From positions 2,206,001 through 2,270,000 of the forward strand of contig NZ_PPPD01000001.1 of NCBI RefSeq assembly GCF_002901445.1: 64,000 bases of DNA. The letters are read 5' to 3'. The stretch comes from Deinococcus koreensis (GTDB taxonomy: Bacteria > Deinococcota > Deinococci > Deinococcales > Deinococcaceae). How positions within the stretch are numbered: position 1 is the first letter of the stretch; each line of letters starts with the position of its first letter. The notes beneath the pieces are model-generated. The model made no database searches. It worked only from the letters and a program-made list of their open reading frames with translations, and was not told the DNA's origin. Position numbers and translations under genes: made by a program. Positions 8,540 to 17,057 of this stretch are shown piece after piece.

Positions 8540-8601
8540 TTGACTTCACCTGCATGGCACGCTATCTTTTCCCTATCACCGCCGAAGAGGGCGGGTTTTT
8601 T
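8540..8601 (+). promoter_or_regulatory. Promoter-terminator unit, copy 2
   Basis: TTGACT (8540-8545) and TATCTT (8563-8568), again 17 bases apart, followed by a CCGCC/GGCGG hairpin (8579-8594) and six Ts. It aligns without gaps to copy 1 over 62 bases with about 50 identities, and the two are in direct orientation 169 bases apart. Preservation of both promoter hexamers, the spacing and the hairpin suggests the whole unit is what was duplicated. Confidence 0.6.
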
Positions 8602-8694
8602 GTTTTATGTGCTGCGGGCCGCCGCCTGTACTGCGTTAAGGCGTCCTGAGCCGCCCGCCATCCAGCCCCGCGCGGGCACGCGCAAGCTGTGGGC

Positions 8695-8869
8695 ATGAGT
8701 GACGACCCGAAGACCGGCTACGACCCCGCCGACCAGTCCCCCGCCGAGGGCCAGAGCCACCCCATCCCCGACGCGGCCCGCGGCCAGAGCACCGGCGTCG
8801 ATCCGGCGGCCAAGGACGAACCCGCCGAGGGCGGCCGGGACGAGGTCGAGGACACCCCCACGTCAGGCC

Positions 8870-8880
<11 letters not shown>
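8695..8880 (+). CDS. Small acidic, probably disordered protein
   Basis: 61 residues rich in Asp, Glu, Gly, Pro and Ser with no hydrophobic core (MSDDPKTGYDPADQ, ending EDTPTSGREG), consistent with an intrinsically disordered or hydrophilin-like protein. Its last codons overlap the proposed GTG start of the endonuclease III gene. No clear ribosome site precedes the ATG. Existence rests on composition and codon phase, so it is moderately certain; function is unknown. Confidence 0.45.
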
Positions 8881-9637
<757 letters not shown>

Positions 9638-9679
9638 GCCCGGCTGACTCGGGACACCGGCGAAAGGGCAAGATGGGGT

Positions 9680-10222
9680 ATGCCGCCCATCTTCCTGATC
9701 CTGGGGACACCCGCCGCCGGGAAGAGCACGGTCGCCCGCGCGCTGATGGAGCGCTTCGGGCGCGGCCTGCACCTGCCGGTGGACGACCTGCGCCACATGG
9801 TCGTCTCGGGGCTGGCCGAGCCGGGCTTCGAATGGACGGACGAACTGAAGCTGCAGCTCCGGCTGGCCCGCGGGGCGGCGGCGCGCACGGCCCTGGCCTA
9901 CGCGGGAGCGGGCTTCGCGGTCGCCATCGACGACTTCTGGCAGGGCGAGACCCCCGACGCGGACTATGGGCCGCTGCAGGGGCACGGCGTCCACCGCGTC
10001 CTGCTGCAGCCCTCGCTGGAGGCGACCCTGGCGCGGCTGGCCGCCCGCCGCCCGGACGAGGCCAGCTTCAAGGGTGTGCTGGCGCAGGCCACCCTTCTGA
10101 TCCGCGCCGACATGGACAGGCACCCGAAGACCGGCTGGCAGGTGGTGGATTCCAGCGACCTGAGCGTGGGGGAGACGGTCGACCGGATTCTGGAGCAGGC
10201 ACAGGTCGTGCCGACCGGGTGA
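9680..10222 (+). CDS. P-loop kinase-like ATPase
   Basis: 180 residues. It begins almost directly with the Walker A motif GTPAAGKST (residues ~9-17), then LPVDDLRHMV and AIDDFW, the pattern of small AAA_33/zeta-toxin-like kinases including chloramphenicol phosphotransferase relatives. The substrate is not identifiable. It lies 42 bases after nth on the same strand and converges on the serine hydrolase gene three bases beyond its stop. Confidence 0.75.
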   Translation: MPPIFLILGTPAAGKSTVARALMERFGRGLHLPVDDLRHMVVSGLAEPGFEWTDELKLQLRLARGAAARTALAYAGAGFAVAIDDFWQGETPDADYGPLQGHGVHRVLLQPSLEATLARLAARRPDEASFKGVLAQATLLIRADMDRHPKTGWQVVDSSDLSVGETVDRILEQAQVVPTG

Positions 10223-10224
10223 CC

Positions 10225-11013
10225 TCAGGGTGAGGTGAGCAGGCGCCGGGCCAGGTGCGCGAGAGTCAAGGTGCCAGGGCTCTCGACCGACCAGTCGAAG
10301 GTCGTCGGATGCTGGCAATACAGCGCCAGCACGAACGATCGACCCTGCGGATCGGTCACGATCCCCACGTCGGCCCGCAGATCCTCGTTGCTGCCGGTCT
10401 TGCCGCTGTATATCCAGTCCGGCTGCAGGAAGCGGGGAATCATCGAGCGGTCGTGCTGCGCGCCAAGCATCCCCAGGATCACGCTCGACGACGCGGAGGA
10501 GCACAGCTCGTGCAGCACGATGCCCCGCAGGAGCCGCGCCATCTCGGCCGGGGTCGTCACGCCCACGGCCAGGGGAGGGCGGCCCCCGGCGCCGGGCGCG
10601 GCGTGCTGGGGCAGAAGCCGCGTCTGCTCGAAGCCGAGTCCGGCCAGTCGGCGGTTCACCCCGTCCAGGCCCAGCGTGTCCAGCAGGAGGTCAGTCGCCG
10701 TGTTATCGGACAGCGCCGTCATGAGGTGGCAGAGGTCACGAAGGGGGAAGGTCAGGCCCACGGAGAGGTCTCTCAGCACGCCGCTGCCCCAGCTTTTATG
10801 CCGGTCTTCCAGCGTGAAGGGCTGGGCCCAGCTCAGCGCCCCTTCCTCCACCAGCAGCGCGATATGCAGCAGAAGGGGCAGTTTGTACGTACTGGCGGTG
10901 GGCACCACTTCATCAGCCCGCTGCGCCCTGATCATTCCGGTGCCCAGCTCGTGCACGCAGAAGGCCACCCGGCCCCCAGGCCCCGGTACCTGCCCAGACT
11001 CAGGTAAGGTCAC
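10225..11013 (-). CDS. Serine hydrolase of the class A beta-lactamase fold
   Basis: 262 residues without a signal peptide. It has the S-x-x-K motif STYK (S41, K44), the SDN motif (LSDNTATDLL) and a KTG motif (YSGKTGSNEDL), in the order of penicillin-recognising enzymes. The ExxLN omega-loop glutamate used by true class A beta-lactamases for deacylation is not visible after SDN, so beta-lactam hydrolysis is doubtful. It is last in the def-fmt-LURP set. A second homologue is at 53546-54403. Confidence 0.82.
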   Translation of the reverse strand: MTLPESGQVPGPGGRVAFCVHELGTGMIRAQRADEVVPTASTYKLPLLLHIALLVEEGALSWAQPFTLEDRHKSWGSGVLRDLSVGLTFPLRDLCHLMTALSDNTATDLLLDTLGLDGVNRRLAGLGFEQTRLLPQHAAPGAGGRPPLAVGVTTPAEMARLLRGIVLHELCSSASSSVILGMLGAQHDRSMIPRFLQPDWIYSGKTGSNEDLRADVGIVTDPQGRSFVLALYCQHPTTFDWSVESPGTLTLAHLARRLLTSP

Positions 11014-11029
11014 CCCGACCCCACGGCCC

Positions 11030-11644
11030 TCAGCCCCGTTCGCGTTCGCGCAGGATCAGCTGGATCAGGCCGAGCAGCACCAGTTCGTCGTCCTCAGGCT
11101 GGCTGGGGCGCAGTTCCTCGATGGTGAAGCGGCGGGCCAGGAAGCTGCGCTTCTTGTGAACCCGGTAGGTGGGCAGGCCGTCGGCGCCGCTCACGGTGTA
11201 GGTGGGATTCACGAGGTAATCGAAGCCCATGGCGATCAGGTCGCCGATGAAGGGCACCGCGCCGATCACGCCCTCGATCACGCCCAGCCAGGGATGGTCG
11301 TCGCGGATGGTGAAGCGCGGCTGACCGTCCGGCCCCAGCAGGTCGTAGGCGGCGCCCCAGAGGGTTCGCAGTCCCTGGGCCTGCAGGGCGCCCACCGGGC
11401 TGCCGCCCGTTCGGCTGATCAGGCGTTTGGCCCGCCAGTCGAGCGCGCCGGCCATGAAGCCCTGGGCCTTCATGCCGTGGGTCTGGCGCGTGCGGGTCTC
11501 GTCGCTGAAGACCCGCACCTCGTCGCGTACGCTGAAGGTCTTTTCCTTGACCACGGCGATCAGGCCCCCGCCCGCATCGTGCACGCGCAGTTCGGTGAAC
11601 AGACTGAACTTGAAGGTCACGGTCAGCGGAAAAGTGAGGTTCAC
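11030..11644 (-). CDS. LURP-one-related (tubby-like) family protein
   Basis: 204 residues. The beta-strand pattern FTELRVHDAGGGLIAVVKEKTFSVRDEVRVFSDE at the N-terminus is characteristic of the LURP-one/phospholipid scramblase-related tubby-like fold, which binds membranes or lipids in other systems. A central hydrophobic stretch (GVIEGVIGAVPFIGDLIAMGFDYLV) could contact the membrane. Its start is 16 bases after fmt stops and its stop is 16 bases before the serine hydrolase, suggesting one transcript. Bacterial function is unknown. Confidence 0.78.
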   Translation of the reverse strand: MNLTFPLTVTFKFSLFTELRVHDAGGGLIAVVKEKTFSVRDEVRVFSDETRTRQTHGMKAQGFMAGALDWRAKRLISRTGGSPVGALQAQGLRTLWGAAYDLLGPDGQPRFTIRDDHPWLGVIEGVIGAVPFIGDLIAMGFDYLVNPTYTVSGADGLPTYRVHKKRSFLARRFTIEELRPSQPEDDELVLLGLIQLILRERERG

Positions 11645-11660
11645 CCTCCGGGGTACGGGG

Positions 11661-12671
11661 TCAGGGGCGGGGCGGTTCCCAGACGTCCAGGCGCGCGCCG
11701 GGCTGGATGCCGGCCGCCTGGGCCCAGAGATGCGCCGGCTGGGCCTTGCGGGCCTCGGGCTGCACGCTGCGGATCAGCACCGCGCCCTGGCCGCAGGCGA
11801 CGCTCAGGCCGGCCTCCGAGACGTCCAGCACCTCGCCGGGCTGGCCCCGGCCTTCCGTCACGCCCAGGCCCTCCAGCTTCAGGCGGGCGCCCTGCAGGAA
11901 GGCGGTCGTCTGCGGCCACGCGGCCACGCCCCGGTATCTGTTCACCACCCCGGCGGCGGTGTCCGTCCAGCGCACGAAGCCGTCCTCCTTGATCAGCATC
12001 GGGGCGTGGGTGGCCCGGGCGTCGTCCTGCGCCCTGGGGACGAGGGTGCCGATGCGGAACAGCGCCTCCACGATCAGCCGGGCGGCCTGGGTGCTCAGGG
12101 CGGCCGAGAGTTCCAGGCTCGTCCAGGCGGGCTCGATGGGCATCTCCTCCTGCAGCAGGATCGGGCCGGTGTCCATGCCCACGTCGGTCTGCATGATAGT
12201 CGTGCCGGTGACCGTCTCGCCCCGGATCAGCGCCCACTGGATCGGCGCGGCGCCCCGGTAGGCGGGCAGCAGGCTGGTGTGCGTGTTCAGGAAGCCGGAA
12301 CTTGGCACGGCCAGCAGGGAGCCGGGCAGGATCTTGCCGTAGGCGCAGGTGACCGCCACGTCCGCGCCCGAGTCCCGCAGCGTGGCCTCGAAGTCTGTGT
12401 TGCGGCGGAGCTTCTGCGGCTGCGCCAGCGGCAGGCCCAGCTCGGCGGCTCGGGCGGCCACGGGCGGCGGGGTCAGCCGCAGGCCCCGGCCCACCGGCTT
12501 GTCGGGCTGCGCGACCACCAGTACGACCTCGAACTGCTCGCGGATGGCCTCCAGCACCGGCAGCGAGAAGGCCGGCGAGCCGAAGAAGGCCACGCGGGGG
12601 GAGGCGGGCCCCGCCGTGGACGGCGCCGGCTGCCCTTGCACCGCCGCGCGCCCGCCGGCCGGGTTCGTCAC
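11661..12671 (-). CDS. fmt: Methionyl-tRNA formyltransferase
   Basis: Formylates Met-tRNAi for translation initiation. With the GTG start at 12671 the product is 336 residues, carrying about 25 residues of Ala/Pro-rich extension before RVAFFGSPAFSLPVLEAI. The catalytic FLNTHTSLLPAYRGAAPI and DVGMDTG segments (Asn, His, Asp) are intact, as is the C-terminal tRNA-binding domain. GTGA overlaps the def stop; an in-frame ATG at 12704 would overlap def by 37 bases. The def-fmt pairing is the common bacterial arrangement. Confidence 0.93.
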   Translation of the reverse strand: MTNPAGGRAAVQGQPAPSTAGPASPRVAFFGSPAFSLPVLEAIREQFEVVLVVAQPDKPVGRGLRLTPPPVAARAAELGLPLAQPQKLRRNTDFEATLRDSGADVAVTCAYGKILPGSLLAVPSSGFLNTHTSLLPAYRGAAPIQWALIRGETVTGTTIMQTDVGMDTGPILLQEEMPIEPAWTSLELSAALSTQAARLIVEALFRIGTLVPRAQDDARATHAPMLIKEDGFVRWTDTAAGVVNRYRGVAAWPQTTAFLQGARLKLEGLGVTEGRGQPGEVLDVSEAGLSVACGQGAVLIRSVQPEARKAQPAHLWAQAAGIQPGARLDVWEPPRP

Positions 12672-13327
12672 AGGTTCTGCTCCAGATGCCGCGCCTGTTC
12701 CCATTTCGCCAGGTCGCTGAGCAGGGCCTTGGACTTGTGCTGGATGGCGAGCAGCTCCTTGCGGTAGTCCTCGGTGACCTCGGCCGGCAGGCGATCCAGG
12801 AAGAGCACGCCGTCGAGGTGATCGGTCTCGTGCTGGAAGACGCGGGCCAGATAGTCGTCGGCCTCCAGCACCTGCCCCTGGCCGTCCAGATCGGTGTAGC
12901 TGACCTGCACGGCGCGCGAGCGGGCCACCCCCTCCTCGTAGATGCCGGGAATGCTCAGGCAGCCTTCCTGGTACGAGCGGTCTTTCTTCTTGTCGATGAC
13001 CTTCAGTACCGGGTTGATCATCACGAAGTCGCGCAGCACGCGCGAGCGCAGGGGCCTGTCCTGGCCCTCGTGCTCCTCCTCGTCGTCCTCGTATTCCACG
13101 GCCACGAACATGCGGACGGGCAGGCCCACCTGGGGAGCGGCCAGCCCCACGCCACGCGCCTCGAACATGGTCTCCAGCATGGTGTTCGCCACCTCGCGCA
13201 CGCTCTGGGGGCCGAAGCCGGGAACGCTCAGGATCTCGCCGGGGCGCAGCGCCTTGGCCTTGCGGCGCAGGATGGGATCGCCGTACAGGCGCAGCGGATA
13301 CACGCGGGGAGAGGCAGGGTCGCTCAC
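12668..13327 (-). CDS. def: Peptide deformylase
   Basis: Removes the N-formyl group from nascent proteins. 219 residues with the three family motifs: GVGLAAPQVG (from residue 59), EGCLSIPG and QHETDHLDG, supplying the metal ligands Cys, His, His and the catalytic Glu. An acidic insertion (VEYEDDEEEHEGQD) sits between motifs 1 and 2. The start GTG at 13327 is fixed by an excellent AGGAGG about five bases upstream. First gene of the minus-strand set def-fmt-LURP-hydrolase. Confidence 0.94.
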   Translation of the reverse strand: MSDPASPRVYPLRLYGDPILRRKAKALRPGEILSVPGFGPQSVREVANTMLETMFEARGVGLAAPQVGLPVRMFVAVEYEDDEEEHEGQDRPLRSRVLRDFVMINPVLKVIDKKKDRSYQEGCLSIPGIYEEGVARSRAVQVSYTDLDGQGQVLEADDYLARVFQHETDHLDGVLFLDRLPAEVTEDYRKELLAIQHKSKALLSDLAKWEQARHLEQNL

Positions 13328-13576
13328 AATGCCTCCTGTTTTACCAAACCCGGCCGGGGGGCCACCGTCGGCCCACACAGTCTGTCTTCTGTGCCATCTG
13401 CCGGGCCGTCTGCCGGGCTGACCACCGGAACGCCTGACGGGGTGGCCGGCGTGGTCAGGGCCGGACGCCGCCCACCACCCCACCCCCCGCTCCGGGCAGG
13501 CCTTCGGCAAGCTCTCATATTGTCGGCACTGCCCCCGCTTAGGGTCAGGGGAAACAGCGTCCCCGGAGGTTCCCCC

Positions 13577-14773
13577 ATGTCCAAGCATCTGACGTTCCCG
13601 TCCGCCCGAACAGCCCTGCTCAGCCTCGCCCTGCTTTCCGCACCGCTGGCGGCAGCCCAGGACGCGGCGCCGGCCCAACCGGCTGCACAGCCTGCCGCCC
13701 AGCCGGCCACACCAGCCCCCACCGGCACCCCCGCCTCGCTGGCGGCGCAGGCCCGCTCCCTGGCCGAACAGGCCCGCGCGACCTATCCCAAGGGCAGCGC
13801 GAACATCGACCAGACGCTCTGGAAGCAGGCCGCCGCCGCCGCCGAGGCCGCCGTGGGTGCCCAGCCCCAGAACGCCGAGTACCTGCGGCTGCGCGCCCAG
13901 ATCTACACCGAGGTCGGCTTCTGGCGCCAGGCCGAGCGCTCCTGGAACGCCCTGTTCAAGGTGCAGGCCCCCACGCCCGGCAGCGATGACACGAAGGCCG
14001 CCGCGAACGCGCAGTACAACCTGGGCTACGCCGCCTACACCCTGAACCAGCCCAGCCAAGCCGAGGCCGCCTTCAAGACCTGCCTGGAACTCGATCCGCA
14101 GAACCTGCTCTGCCTGACCTGGGCCGCACGCACGGCGCTGGAAGCTGGCAACTACGCCCAGGCGAGCGCGCTGTACGACCGCGCCCTGGCCCAGAAGGCG
14201 GGCGACAAGACCCTGGTCTACTTCCGTGGGCTGGCCCAGAGCGCGTCCCGCTACGGGCCGGCGGCCACCCGCGCGTTCAGCCGCGCCTACGGCGACCGCG
14301 ACGCGGGCCGCAAGCCCAAGGCCCTGGCCGGGTTCCAGGAGGCCGCCCGCAGCGCCCCGAACTTCACCGAGGCGTGGCGTGAGGGTGGCCGTCTGGCGCT
14401 GGAACTGAACGACGCCCCCGCCGCGCTGGCCGCCTTCCAGGGGGCCGTGGCCCTGCCCGGAGCCAGCGCCGCCGACCGGTTCAACCTGACCCTGGCGCAG
14501 GAGGGCGTGCAGTACGGCCTGGGGGCAGTGCGCGCCTACCGCGCGGCCTACGCCAAATACACTGCCGGCGACAAGCCGGGCGCCGAGGCGGGCTTCCTCG
14601 ACGCCGCCACCCAGAACCCGAACTACGCCAAAGCCTGGGCGTGGCTGGGCCGCGTGCGCTACGAGGCCAAAAACTTCACCGGGGCGGCCGAGGCCTACGG
14701 CCGGGCGGTGGCCCTCGACCCGAACGACAAGGGCAGCGCCTACTACCTGCGCCTGGCCGGCCTGGGCAAATAG
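13577..14773 (+). CDS. Secreted tetratricopeptide-repeat protein
   Basis: 398 residues. A Sec signal peptide (KHLTFPSARTALLSLALLSAPLAAAQ, cleavage near AAAQ) is followed by an Ala/Gln/Pro-rich stretch and a series of TPR helices: YLRLRAQIYTEVGFWRQAERSW, AQYNLGYAAYTLNQPSQAEAAFKTCLELDPQN, LTWAARTALEAGNYAQASALYDRAL, AWAWLGRVRYEAKNFTGAAEAYGRAVALDPND. TPRs mediate protein contacts; the partner is unknown and the protein should act in the envelope. GGAGG lies 7 bases before the ATG, which sets the start. Divergent from def. Confidence 0.85.
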   Translation: MSKHLTFPSARTALLSLALLSAPLAAAQDAAPAQPAAQPAAQPATPAPTGTPASLAAQARSLAEQARATYPKGSANIDQTLWKQAAAAAEAAVGAQPQNAEYLRLRAQIYTEVGFWRQAERSWNALFKVQAPTPGSDDTKAAANAQYNLGYAAYTLNQPSQAEAAFKTCLELDPQNLLCLTWAARTALEAGNYAQASALYDRALAQKAGDKTLVYFRGLAQSASRYGPAATRAFSRAYGDRDAGRKPKALAGFQEAARSAPNFTEAWREGGRLALELNDAPAALAAFQGAVALPGASAADRFNLTLAQEGVQYGLGAVRAYRAAYAKYTAGDKPGAEAGFLDAATQNPNYAKAWAWLGRVRYEAKNFTGAAEAYGRAVALDPNDKGSAYYLRLAGLGK

Positions 14774-14792
14774 ACCCCCGCGCCGCCTCCCG

Positions 14793-14819
14793 AACTCCCG
14801 TCCGTGTGGCGGGAGTTTT
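14793..14819 (+). terminator. Terminator of the TPR gene, overlapping a DnaA-like box
   Basis: AACTCCCG (14793-14800) pairs with CGGGAGTT (14810-14817), followed by TTTT. The right arm is also the left arm of a second, longer inverted repeat (see next entry), so two mutually exclusive stems are possible. Confidence 0.6.
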
Positions 14820-15006
14820 CCACATGCGGCCGGCGAAGGGGCTGTGGAAAACTCCCGCTGCCTGTGGATAACTTCAAGCGGATGCTGGACGGAGCGTCCG
14901 GAGAAGCCGTCTGCACTCCCTCTGGGACGAACATTCCTCCCCGGTGAACGCTCCCTGCCGGATGCCCGCCGGTGGGGGGAAGTTATCCACAGGGCAGTGT
15001 GGATAA
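14809..15006. other. Cluster of DnaA-box-like 9-mers in nested inverted repeats
   Basis: Three exact copies of the consensus DnaA box TTATCCACA occur at 14863-14871 (minus), 14983-14991 (plus) and 14998-15006 (minus), plus two one-mismatch boxes TTTTCCACA at 14816-14824 (plus) and 14843-14851 (minus). The first pair lies inside a perfect 16-base inverted repeat (14809-14824 / 14843-14858), and the last pair forms a perfect 10-base inverted repeat around 6 bases. Neither dnaA nor dnaN is in the window and the space between boxes is GC-rich, so an origin is unlikely; a DnaA-titration or regulatory site fits better. This is the main content of the 380-base gap 14774-15153. Confidence 0.65.
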
Positions 15007-15153
15007 CCGGTCTGCAGGCCGCGCCGGTCGTGGCTGAATCCACCCCAGCCTTCAGTTTCAGGGCAGGTGGCCGCTCGCCCCGCCTCTTCACCGTTCCATC
15101 ACCCTGGGCACCTGGGCTTGGATCGGCTCCGCCAACCCCCCATAACGGGGGAG

Positions 15154-15417
15154 ATGAAAAGTGCGTTGCCCCGGCCCCACCCGACGCTGCTGCCCCGGGG
15201 CACGGTGATCGTCCTGCTGGCGGGTCTGGCGGCGCTGTGCGGTGTGGCCGGGTACCTCGCGGTCGGCGGTGACCTGTTGCGCGGCGCACTGGCCTATGCC
15301 GGGGCGATCCTGACGGCGGCCTCGCTGGAACAGACCGGTGTCGGCCCGCTGCGCCGCTGGGCGCTGGCCCTGCCGGTCGGCGGCGCGCTGTACGTGCTGA
15401 TGCTGTCGCTGCGCTGA
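15154..15417 (+). CDS. Small membrane protein
   Basis: 87 residues, unrecognised. After a short Pro-rich N-terminus there are hydrophobic segments at about residues 17-37 (TVIVLLAGLAALCGVAGYLAV), 42-58 (LRGALAYAGAILTAASL) and 70-85 (ALALPVGGALYVLMLSL), so two or three membrane helices. GGGGGAG lies directly against the ATG, too close for an ideal ribosome site. It sits between the DnaA-box cluster and surE. No function is proposed. Confidence 0.5.
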   Translation: MKSALPRPHPTLLPRGTVIVLLAGLAALCGVAGYLAVGGDLLRGALAYAGAILTAASLEQTGVGPLRRWALALPVGGALYVLMLSLR

Positions 15418-15518
15418 GGGCCGGCTGTCTGATCCAGCTGCCTGGCCCGGCGGTCGGCCAGAGGCGGCGGGGTCAGAGGTCGCAGAGGAGCTGACCCCCG
15501 CGCGCTACCCTTCACCCC

Positions 15519-16298
15519 ATGACCCAAGCGCCCTCCCGTCCCCGCATCCTCGTCGCCAACGACGACGGCATCTTTTCTCCCGGCATCAAGGCGCTGGGCC
15601 TGGCCATGAGCGACTTCGCCGACGTGACCGTGGTGGCCCCCGACGTGGAACAGTCGGCCGTCGGGCACGGCATCACCATCCGCCGGCCGCTGCGCTTCCG
15701 GCACACCGCCAGCGCGGGCTTCGGCGAGGTGCCCGCCTACCGCGTGGACGGCACGCCCGCCGACTGCGTGGTGCTGGGCGTGCATCTGCTGGGGGCGCCC
15801 GATCTGGTGGTCAGCGGCATCAACCTCGGCCCCAACCTGGGCGACGACCTGACGCACTCGGGCACGGTGGCCGCCGCCATCGAGGCGCTGGCGCTGGGTG
15901 TGCCCTCTATCGCCTTCAGCCAGCGGCCCTCGGAGAGCGGCGAGTACGATTTCGCGGCCGGCGCCCAGTACGCCGCTCGGCTGGCCCGCGAGGTGCTGCA
16001 GCGCGGCCTGCCCCACCGCACGCTGCTGAACGTCAACTTTCCCCGGGAGACGGCGCGCGGCGTGCGGGTCACCCGGGTCGGCGAACACCGCTGGGAAGAT
16101 TCCATCGTGACCCGCAAAGACCCCGAGGGCCGCGAATACCACTGGGTCGCCGGGGTCAGCCGCGCCCCCGACGCCCAGGACGAGAGCACCGACTACGGCG
16201 CCGTGCAGGCCGGCTTCGTCAGCGTGACGCCGGTGCGGATCGACCTGACGGCCCGCGATCTGCTGGAGGAAGTCGGCGGCTACGTCCCGCAGCTCTGA
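15519..16298 (+). CDS. surE: 5'/3'-nucleotidase SurE
   Basis: Metal-dependent nucleoside monophosphate phosphatase linked to stationary-phase survival. 259 residues, normal length. The metal-binding ANDDG motif (VANDDGIFSPGIKAL) opens the protein, with VVAPDVEQSAVGHGIT, DGTPADCV, SGINLGPNLGDDLTHSGTVAAA following as expected. TACCCT (15506-15511) lies seven bases before the ATG, the leaderless pattern; no Shine-Dalgarno is visible. Confidence 0.95.
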   Translation: MTQAPSRPRILVANDDGIFSPGIKALGLAMSDFADVTVVAPDVEQSAVGHGITIRRPLRFRHTASAGFGEVPAYRVDGTPADCVVLGVHLLGAPDLVVSGINLGPNLGDDLTHSGTVAAAIEALALGVPSIAFSQRPSESGEYDFAAGAQYAARLAREVLQRGLPHRTLLNVNFPRETARGVRVTRVGEHRWEDSIVTRKDPEGREYHWVAGVSRAPDAQDESTDYGAVQAGFVSVTPVRIDLTARDLLEEVGGYVPQL

Positions 16299-16412
16299 TC
16301 CGGAGTCCGTCCATTCCCGGAACCCGTGGGAGGTCGCACCCGCTCCGCTCGGACAATGTCCATTCTGGAACGGATATTTTCGGATTCCGGATGATCCGGC
16401 CCGCCGTCCCGG

Positions 16413-17057
16413 TCAGGGCGCCTGATTCTTCTCGCACTCGGCGTTGATCTCGTCGGCCTGCGCCAGTGCCTGAGCAATAGGCGGCACGTCGTATCGGGCG
16501 CGCTCCCGGTCGGTGGTGGCCGGGTCGTAGGGTTCAAGCTGGAACTGGCAGCCCTCGCCCACGCTGACGTACTGCGTGCCGTACTTCTGCGGCTGGCCCA
16601 GGCTGCGCTGCCAGCGGTCGTAGGTGGCGGCGTATAGCCAACGCGCCCGCTCGTCGCCACGGGCGATGGCCTGCGCCGAGAGCAGGTTCGCCAGCCGGTA
16701 ATGCTGTGGGCAGTTGCCGTGCTGGAACAGGAAGGCGGCGCCCACCAGATCGGTCGGGGTGGTCAGGCGGCCCGCCCGCAGCAGCGTCAGGGTCTGGGCG
16801 CGCCGGGCCTCGTCCTCGCGCGCCACGGTGCTCCAGTCGATTGCGCTCATGTCCACCTGGCGGGCCGCCTGGTCGGCCGCGAAGAGCTAGGCCATGCGCC
16901 GTGACGCCGCCGCGTCTGGCTGGACGCCCACCGTGATCTGTCCCAGCGCGGGGCGGCAGCCGCTGCCCGCGAACTGGAAGGTCGTGGCTGTGCGCTGAGC
17001 GCCGCCGGCCAGAGCGGCAGAACACAGCGCCAGCGTGCCCATCATCCATAGCTTCAT
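16413..17057 (-). pseudogene. Secreted DUF6624-related gene interrupted by an in-frame amber codon
   Basis: The reading frame from ATG 17057 encodes a signal peptide (MKLWMMGTLALCSAALAGGA) and 56 residues ending SRRMA, then a TAG at 16887-16889. The same frame continues without any shift: LFAADQAARQVDMSAIDWSTVARED through AFLFQHGNCPQHYRLANLLSAQ and LYAATYDRWQRSLGQPQKYGTQYV to the stop at 16413. The second part matches the family phrases YDR..GQPQ.YGTQ, so both pieces look like one protein of ~213 residues cut by a single base change. It overlaps the upstream esterase stop as ATGA. Alternatives are readthrough, amber suppression or a sequence error; a GTG at 16856 could also restart translation without a signal peptide. 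Confidence 0.7.

Noticed and set aside
8433..8543. 36-codon open frame between the two promoter-terminator units (Trp-rich end)
   Set aside because: It starts inside the terminator T tract of copy 1, has no ribosome site, and ends inside the -35 of copy 2; likely chance.
14793..15006. Calling the DnaA-box cluster the chromosomal origin
   Set aside because: No dnaA, dnaN, rpmH or gyr genes are nearby and the spacer between boxes is GC-rich; only a binding-site cluster is supported.
12668..15289. 873-codon minus-strand frame extending def upstream
   Set aside because: Only the part from 13327 matches peptide deformylase with a perfect AGGAGG; the rest lies antisense to the TPR gene and through the DnaA-box region.
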